A DNA stretch of 33,847 bases from assembly GCA_003211755.1 (NCBI GenBank), contig QCRS01000010.1:1-33847 (forward strand). Direction: 5' to 3'. Position 1 is the first letter of the stretch; each line of letters starts with the position of its first letter. The stretch comes from Prochlorococcus sp. AG-463-F15. Lineage in GTDB: Bacteria; Cyanobacteriota; Cyanobacteriia; PCC-6307; Cyanobiaceae. Below, piece by piece: positions 28,308 through 33,847 of the stretch. The notes under the pieces were generated by a model that was not told the DNA's origin, made no database searches, and worked only from the letters and a program-made list of their open reading frames with translations. The position numbers and the translations under genes were made by a program.

Positions 28308-29162
28308 TTACATAGTTAATTTATTTTCGGATTCGATATACCTATTTAGTTTCCCACTAACTAAGCCCTCTAGATCAATGCTGACAGAGCTAAATCCTAG
28401 AGATAATAAATAATTCACTATATTTTCTCGCTCTACATGAAGAATAAATTCTTCAATCCGATTCCTAGGTAGTTCAATTCTTGCTGTCAGGCCTTGAACT
28501 CTTACTCTCACCTCTTCAAAACCATTAGTTCTTATGCAGTCTTCCGCCATGCCTACTTGTTTGAGACGTTCTGCATTGATCTCCTCACCATATGGGAATC
28601 GTGAGGCAAGGCATGGTTGTGCAGGTTTATCCCACCATGGGAACCCCAATGCTCGAGATATTTCGCGGACACTATTTTTACTAATGCCTAATTCAGCGAG
28701 GGGGGATATCACACCAACTTGTCGTCCTGCTTCAATACCTGGCCTATATTCACCAAGATCATCATGGTTGACTCCATCAATTACCTGAAATCCATTTGCT
28801 TTTTGAGCTATTTCATTTAAATGATGATGTAATTCTCTCTTGCAGGCATAACAACGATTCTTAGGGTTTGTACTGTAAGAAGGATCCTGAAGTTCTTGGG
28901 TAATACATTCTTGGTGATGAATCCCTATCCACTGGGCTTGTCGACGGGCTTCCTCGCGTAAATGGTTCGCTAGTGATGAAGAAACACCAGTTATAGCTAT
29001 TGCTCGTTTGCCTAATTGCTCGTGGGCAATTGCAGCGACTAGAGAGCTATCCACTCCTCCTGAATAAGCTACACAAACGCTTTGAAAACCACGCAGAGTC
29101 TTGCGTAACAAATCCAGTTGATTTTGTTTTAAGTTGGACAAGGTCTCAAGCTGACGAAACAT
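28308..29162 (-). CDS. larE: LarE-like ATP-dependent sacrificial sulfur transferase (PP-loop ATPase)
   Basis: VAYSGGVDSSLVAAIA, NRCYACKRELHHHL, DGVNHDDLGEYRPGIEA, PAQPCLASRFPYGEEI. Confidence 0.87.
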   Translation of the reverse strand: MFRQLETLSNLKQNQLDLLRKTLRGFQSVCVAYSGGVDSSLVAAIAHEQLGKRAIAITGVSSSLANHLREEARRQAQWIGIHHQECITQELQDPSYSTNPKNRCYACKRELHHHLNEIAQKANGFQVIDGVNHDDLGEYRPGIEAGRQVGVISPLAELGISKNSVREISRALGFPWWDKPAQPCLASRFPYGEEINAERLKQVGMAEDCIRTNGFEEVRVRVQGLTARIELPRNRIEEFILHVERENIVNYLLSLGFSSVSIDLEGLVSGKLNRYIESENKLTM

Positions 29163-29237
29163 TTTTCTCCAGCATTTCGTTTGCAGACTATCTTCGCTCT
29201 CTGATCTAGTTAAGCTCCAAATGTTAAGAGGCCCGAT

Positions 29238-30428
29238 ATGGCGTCAAAGCCGCAAGAATCCAATACATTTCGAGGTGGGCGTGGCAGAGGTATCGGCATA
29301 GTTACTGCCGCAGATAGTCAGGAACGCAGTCATGGTCAATTACATATATACGATGGAGAGGGTAAGGGGAAAAGTCAGGCTGCATTGGGAGTTGTTTTAC
29401 GCACTATTGGTTTAGGTATCTGTGAGCAACGACGTACTCGTGTTTTGCTGCTTCGATTTCTTAAAGGACCTGGGAGGGCTTATGACGAAGATGCGGCCAT
29501 CGAAGCTTTGCAGCAGGGCTTTCCTCATTTGATAGATCAAGTAAGGACTGGGAGAGCAGATTTCTTTACTGCTGAAGAAGCAACGAAATTTGATGCACTG
29601 GAGGCTAAAAGAGGCTGGAATATTGCTAAAGGCGCTATTGCAAGTGCTCTTTATTCAGTGGTTGTACTTGATGAGTTGAACCCTGTATTAGATCTTGGGT
29701 TGCTTCCAGTAGAAGATGTTGTCACTACTTTGGGTGAGCGGCCAGAGGGAATGGAGATAATTGTTACTGGACGTGCAGCACCTTCTTCTCTAGTACAGGT
29801 TGCTGATTTGCACTCTGAGATGCGTGCACATCGACGTCCTGAAACTAACGGAAACAATATGATTCCTTCAAATGCCATCAGTGGCATTGAGATATATACC
29901 GGAGAAGGTAAGGGGAAATCTACGAGTGCTTTAGGAAAAGCTTTGCAAGCTATTGGACGGGGTATTAGTCAGGACAAAAGTCATAGGGTTTTAATTTTGC
30001 AATGGCTCAAGGGAGGCAGCGGCTATACAGAGGATGCTGCCATAGCTGCTCTTCGTGAGAGTTATCCTCATTTAGTTGACCATCTTCGTTCTGGAAGAGA
30101 TGCAATTGTTTGGCGTGGACAACAGCAACCAATTGATTACGTTGAAGCTGAACGTGCGTGGGAAATAGCAAGAGCTGCAATTGCCAGTGGTCTCTATAAA
30201 ACAGTAATTCTCGATGAATTAAACCCGAGTGTTGACCTTGAGTTGTTACCAGTAGAGCCAATAGTGCAAACTTTACTTCGAAAGCCTGCAGAAACTGAGG
30301 TGATAATTACTGGTCGATGTAAGAACCCTCCTTCTTATTTTGATCTTGCTAGTGTCCATTCTGAAATGGTATGCCATAAACATTATGCTGAACAGGGCAT
30401 TGACCTTAAAAGAGGAGTAGACTATTGA
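29238..30428 (+). CDS. Tandem-duplicated corrinoid adenosyltransferase-like (CobO/BtuR-type) protein
   Basis: Two homologous halves: LHIYDGEGKGKSQAALGVVLRTIGLGI...DELNPVLDLGLLPVE and IEIYTGEGKGKSTSALGKALQAIGRGI...DELNPSVDLELLPVE. Confidence 0.88.
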   Translation: MASKPQESNTFRGGRGRGIGIVTAADSQERSHGQLHIYDGEGKGKSQAALGVVLRTIGLGICEQRRTRVLLLRFLKGPGRAYDEDAAIEALQQGFPHLIDQVRTGRADFFTAEEATKFDALEAKRGWNIAKGAIASALYSVVVLDELNPVLDLGLLPVEDVVTTLGERPEGMEIIVTGRAAPSSLVQVADLHSEMRAHRRPETNGNNMIPSNAISGIEIYTGEGKGKSTSALGKALQAIGRGISQDKSHRVLILQWLKGGSGYTEDAAIAALRESYPHLVDHLRSGRDAIVWRGQQQPIDYVEAERAWEIARAAIASGLYKTVILDELNPSVDLELLPVEPIVQTLLRKPAETEVIITGRCKNPPSYFDLASVHSEMVCHKHYAEQGIDLKRGVDY

Positions 30429-30460
30429 TTGAATGTAAGGGCATTATTTTATGACTTAGA

Positions 30461-31615
30461 TCATGAAAGAATCTCTAAAATCCAAGCATCAATTCCACCA
30501 GTAACATTAATGCCGTTGATATTTTTTCTCTTAAGTATGGCCAATGCTTTAAGTGATCGCTTCCCACTTTTACAGTGAATATAAAGTTTTCTTCCGTTGG
30601 CCATTTCACGAATAACTTCAATTGATTCTCCATTTTCAATGCTCTTTAGAGGTATTAATGTTGCCCCTTTAATAGAGGCTATTTTGAATTCAGATTGAGT
30701 ACGTACATCTAATAGAACTATATTGTTGTTATCTCCTTCGATTGCTTCTTTTAGCTCTTGAACAGAAATACTTGGTATTGATAAAAATTCAGTTTCTAAT
30801 TGCGAATTCTCATTAGATTTGCAAAAAACTTCATAGTCAATCAGTTTATTTATTGCTGGCCTTTTATTTGGCTTCAGAGTTAATTCTCGAAATGTCATCT
30901 TTAAAGCATTGAAGATTAATAGTCTGCCGTTAAGAGTATTCCCTACACCTGTAATTATTTTAATGACTTCAGTTGCTTGAATTATGCCAATTAAGCCAGG
31001 AAGAACTCCTATGACTCCACCTTCAGAACAAGACGGTACCAATTGTGAAGGAGGTGGTTCAGGTAGCAAATCTCTATAGTTTGGGCTGTCTTTATTGAGA
31101 TTAAAAACTGTAGTTTGGCCTTCAAAATGAGCAATGGAGCCATAAACATTTGGCTTTCCTAAAATTAGACAAGCATCATTGATGAGATAACGGCTGGGAA
31201 AATTATCTGTGCAATCACAAATAACGTCGAACTCTTTGAGTATGTCTAGTGCATTGTCTGAAGTTAGCTGAGTCTCAAAGGTATCAACTTTGCAATTTGG
31301 ATTGATCTCAAGAATGCGGGCGCGGGCAGAATCAGTTTTAGGTTTTGCTATCCAGCTCATCCCATGGAGTACCTGTCTTTGCAGGTTTGATACTTCTACG
31401 CAATCGAAATCGACAATCCCTATACGTCCTACTCCTGCCGCAGCGAGATAAAGCAGTACTGGTGATCCCAGCCCTCCGCTACCTACACACAGAACTGAAC
31501 TAGCTTTCAGATGCTTTTGCCCAGAAACCCCTATCTCTGGAAGAGTTAGATGCCGCGCATAACGGGAGACCTCCTCTTCGTTCAAATTAATTCCATACAT
31601 TTCCTGGGATTGCAT
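30461..31615 (-). CDS. moeB: MoeB/ThiF-type E1-like adenylyltransferase with C-terminal rhodanese domain
   Basis: CVGSGGLGSPVLLYLAAAGVGRIGIVDFDCVEVSNLQRQVLH; VPSCSEGGVIGVLPGLIGIIQATE; rhodanese YIHCKSGKRS. Confidence 0.94.
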   Translation of the reverse strand: MQSQEMYGINLNEEEVSRYARHLTLPEIGVSGQKHLKASSVLCVGSGGLGSPVLLYLAAAGVGRIGIVDFDCVEVSNLQRQVLHGMSWIAKPKTDSARARILEINPNCKVDTFETQLTSDNALDILKEFDVICDCTDNFPSRYLINDACLILGKPNVYGSIAHFEGQTTVFNLNKDSPNYRDLLPEPPPSQLVPSCSEGGVIGVLPGLIGIIQATEVIKIITGVGNTLNGRLLIFNALKMTFRELTLKPNKRPAINKLIDYEVFCKSNENSQLETEFLSIPSISVQELKEAIEGDNNNIVLLDVRTQSEFKIASIKGATLIPLKSIENGESIEVIREMANGRKLYIHCKSGKRSLKALAILKRKNINGINVTGGIDAWILEILS

Positions 31616-31635
31616 TAGTCAAAGAAAATGCTCTT

Positions 31636-32166
31636 CTATGTCCTTACTTTAGGTGTCAAAATTCTCACCTCTTTTGGGTGGAAGTTTTGATCTGACTCCA
31701 TCCACCAAGCACGGACTTCACCCATCTTGTCAACAATTACCATTAAGCCTGCAGTAAAGGACCATAAACAATCCACTGAGGAAGGGATTGAAGCCCCCTT
31801 AGGATGAGAATGAGCGCTCCCTAAGATTTTTAAATTATGTTTTCTTGCCCAATGCTGAGCAAGAAGTTGTTCACGGGGATCGATAAGAAATCGATTTTGC
31901 TTCGATAATTTTTCTTCATGGTCACTATTTAGTTTTCGAGGAGATTCAATAAGGGTGAATGTATCTGGCTCCCAGACATTGCAACATGGCCAAATCATAT
32001 GAATTTCCAATGAATTCTCTTGTTTTAAGCAGATAGTTTGCTTGGAATTGCCAACTAGCAAAGCACAACCCTCATTTGGACTTACTGCTAGGAGACTATG
32101 ACTAAGAACTTTCAGGGAATCACCAACGAATTCAATGATCATTGGATTTTGATCTAGAAGATTCAT
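31636..32166 (-). CDS. JAMM/MPN+ metalloprotease (Mov34/PAD-1 family)
   Basis: GSAHSHPKGASIPSSVDCLW = HxHx7SxxD JAMM motif with upstream EGCALLVG Glu. Confidence 0.9.
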   Translation of the reverse strand: MNLLDQNPMIIEFVGDSLKVLSHSLLAVSPNEGCALLVGNSKQTICLKQENSLEIHMIWPCCNVWEPDTFTLIESPRKLNSDHEEKLSKQNRFLIDPREQLLAQHWARKHNLKILGSAHSHPKGASIPSSVDCLWSFTAGLMVIVDKMGEVRAWWMESDQNFHPKEVRILTPKVRT

Positions 32167-32274
32167 AGGTTCGGAATTCTCTATATGTAGGTTCGGAGTT
32201 ATCTCTATTTAGACCCTGGCATTTACTAGTTTAATTCGATACGCTCATTACAAATTGCATTCAGTGTTGTGTTC

Positions 32275-32664
32275 ATGAGTGACTCCAATCCTGAGGAGAA
32301 TCAAGCTCCTGACTTAAAAACACCTCCTATGGGCAATGCTGTCAGTGAAGGAGCAGACAATAGTATCTCTGACCGTTTCACTGAGGTAATGGGAACAGTT
32401 AATCAGACTCTAGGCAAGATCGACTGGAGTCAGATGGGTAAATATGGTAAAGCTGTTGGCATTATTGCAGTTGTTATTGTTGCTCAAGTAATCATTAAAG
32501 TAGTTATCGATACAATAAACTTCTTCCCTGTTGTGCCAGGTCTTCTTGAGCTTCTTGGAGTTGTAGTCCTTGGTCAATGGAGTTGGCAGAATCTATCAAC
32601 TAGTGAGAAGCGCAATACTGTCTTCGAGAGAGTTCAAAACTTAAGAAAGGAATATTTAGGATAG
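32275..32664 (+). CDS. CAAD-domain-like thylakoid membrane protein
   Basis: KYGKAVGIIAVVIVAQVIIKVVIDTINFFPVVPGLLELLGVVVLGQWSWQNLSTSEKRNTVFERVQNLRKEYLG; ATG 32275 preferred to track GTG 32269. Confidence 0.8.
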   Translation: MSDSNPEENQAPDLKTPPMGNAVSEGADNSISDRFTEVMGTVNQTLGKIDWSQMGKYGKAVGIIAVVIVAQVIIKVVIDTINFFPVVPGLLELLGVVVLGQWSWQNLSTSEKRNTVFERVQNLRKEYLG

Positions 32665-32680
32665 AGATTTATGAGTCGAG

Positions 32681-32708
32681 TTTAATTCTTTATGATGAAA
32701 GAATTAAA
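32681..32708. terminator. Hairpin between convergent genes
   Basis: TTTAATTCTTT-ATGATG-AAAGAATTAAA, perfect 11-bp stem, overlapping the minus gene end; weak or no T tail. Confidence 0.55.
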
Positions 32709-33586
32709 GCATCTATGTTTTTTAGATTTGATAGAGATTGAGCCTTATATGAGCCACCAAAAATATTTGCATGATTTAGTAGATGGTAAAGGTTGTATAT
32801 ATCAGTTCTAAACTTTGATGATGGAGGAAGAGGCCAAATGCTTTCATATCCTCTATAAAAATCATTAGAAAAGCCTCCAAAAAGTCTTGTCATTGCTAAA
32901 TCAACTTCTCTGTCGGCCCACCAAGTAGCAGGATCATAAATAACACCTCTTCCATTTTTTTGAATAGCAGCATTTCCACTCCATAGATCACCATGAACAA
33001 TTGTTGGAGTGGGTTTGTGCTTTTCGAGAAACACAATTAAGTATTCAAGAAGTTTCTCCCAATCTGAAATATTTATTCCCCATTTCGCTGCAATTCTTAG
33101 CTGTGGAATTAAACGAAGATGAATGAAACATTTACCCCATTTGTTGTCCCATCCGGCTGGCTGCGGCCCAGCTCCTATGAATCCTTCTAAATCCCATCCA
33201 AATTTTCCAGGATTTTCAACTGTGGATGCTTGATGAAGTAACGCTAGGCCTTTACCTAAATTTGCCTGATCACCTACCCCAACATCAAGCCAAGGCAGTA
33301 TCAATATTGAATGGTTGTTTAATTGTTTTAGCACTACAGGTGTGGGGATCTCTATAAAGTTTGGATTACTAAATCTATGCAGTAATTTGAGTCCATTTGC
33401 CTCAAACTTGAGCTTTTGAAAGTCTTTAGCAGGAGCTGTTTTGGCAAATAATTGACCTCCATCGTTCAATTTCAATCTCCAAGTCGTATTGATAAAACTC
33501 GTTGCTAAGCAATCAACTTCACGTATGTCTGTACTTGACAATGTTCTTTTTGATTCCTTGAGAGCTGCTTGCAGAATGTCATGCAT
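32690..33586 (-). CDS. Fructosamine kinase family protein
   Basis: LFAKTAPAKDFQKLKFEANGLKLL, PTIVHGDLWSGNAAI, VIYDPATWWADREVDLAMTRLFGGF. Confidence 0.9.
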   Translation of the reverse strand: MHDILQAALKESKRTLSSTDIREVDCLATSFINTTWRLKLNDGGQLFAKTAPAKDFQKLKFEANGLKLLHRFSNPNFIEIPTPVVLKQLNNHSILILPWLDVGVGDQANLGKGLALLHQASTVENPGKFGWDLEGFIGAGPQPAGWDNKWGKCFIHLRLIPQLRIAAKWGINISDWEKLLEYLIVFLEKHKPTPTIVHGDLWSGNAAIQKNGRGVIYDPATWWADREVDLAMTRLFGGFSNDFYRGYESIWPLPPSSKFRTDIYNLYHLLNHANIFGGSYKAQSLSNLKNIDALILSS

Positions 33587-33621
33587 TTGCTTTCTTCTCT
33601 TTCTGTCTGCAGGTTGAGGTG

Positions 33622-33847
33622 ATGTCTAATCAAAGGGTAATTGTTATTGGCGCTGGTATTGCTGGATTGACAGCTGCAGCCTTATTAGCCCATGAAGGTG
33701 TAGCTGTGACACTTTTGGAGGGGCATCATCAGCCTGGAGGTTGTGCAGGTACCTTTCGGCGAGGGCCATATATTTTTGATGTTGGAGCCACTCAAGTTGC
33801 AGGCTTAGGACCAGGTGGCACTCATGAACGCTTATTTAGGCATCTTG
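33622..33847 (+). CDS. FAD-dependent carotenoid isomerase/desaturase-like (CrtH/CrtI family), truncated at window end
   Basis: MSNQRVIVIGAGIAGLTAAALLAHEGVAVTLLEGHHQPGGCAGTFRRGPYIFDVGATQVAGLGPGG: Rossmann GxGxxG and PGGCAGTF. Confidence 0.85.
   Translation, partial: MSNQRVIVIGAGIAGLTAAALLAHEGVAVTLLEGHHQPGGCAGTFRRGPYIFDVGATQVAGLGPGGTHERLFRHL

Overview
The window looks like a chromosomal segment of a marine picocyanobacterium. The gene content and AT-rich style fit Prochlorococcus, probably a low-light lineage; the taxon is inferred, not computed. Most of it is conserved core: panC-cmk fusion, purM, rnd, hemF, mrp, rodA, a histidine-kinase-like gene, psaD, trpE, cyanobacterial gshA, ppc, recF, speD, larE-like, a tandem cobO-like fusion, moeB-rhodanese plus a JAMM protein, a CAAD protein, a fructosamine-kinase-like gene and the start of a carotenoid-isomerase-like FAD gene. 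There are two tRNAs: Cys-GCA and Arg-CCG. The accessory part is about 3.3-10.8 kb. It has small lineage-type ORFs, a DUF1651 gene, a candidate sRNA with the Yfr1 motif ACTCCTCACAC, the C-terminal remnant of a tyrosine recombinase, and a very AT-rich, translationally coupled three-gene operon (acyl-CoA-synthetase-like enzyme, unknown protein, stand-alone acyl carrier protein). This region abuts the 3' end of tRNA-Cys, next to a cluster of TGTACCACC repeats. That layout resembles a decayed tRNA-associated integrative element (tycheposon-like) carrying an uncharacterised ACP-dependent acyl-activation cassette. This cassette is the best candidate for an undescribed system. Other points of interest are recF with no ATG/GTG/TTG start (probable ATT start), a terminator-like hairpin between divergent hemF and mrp, and a 16-bp-arm perfect inverted repeat upstream of a CCB-like gene. 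All calls come from reading motifs by eye; no database search was run.
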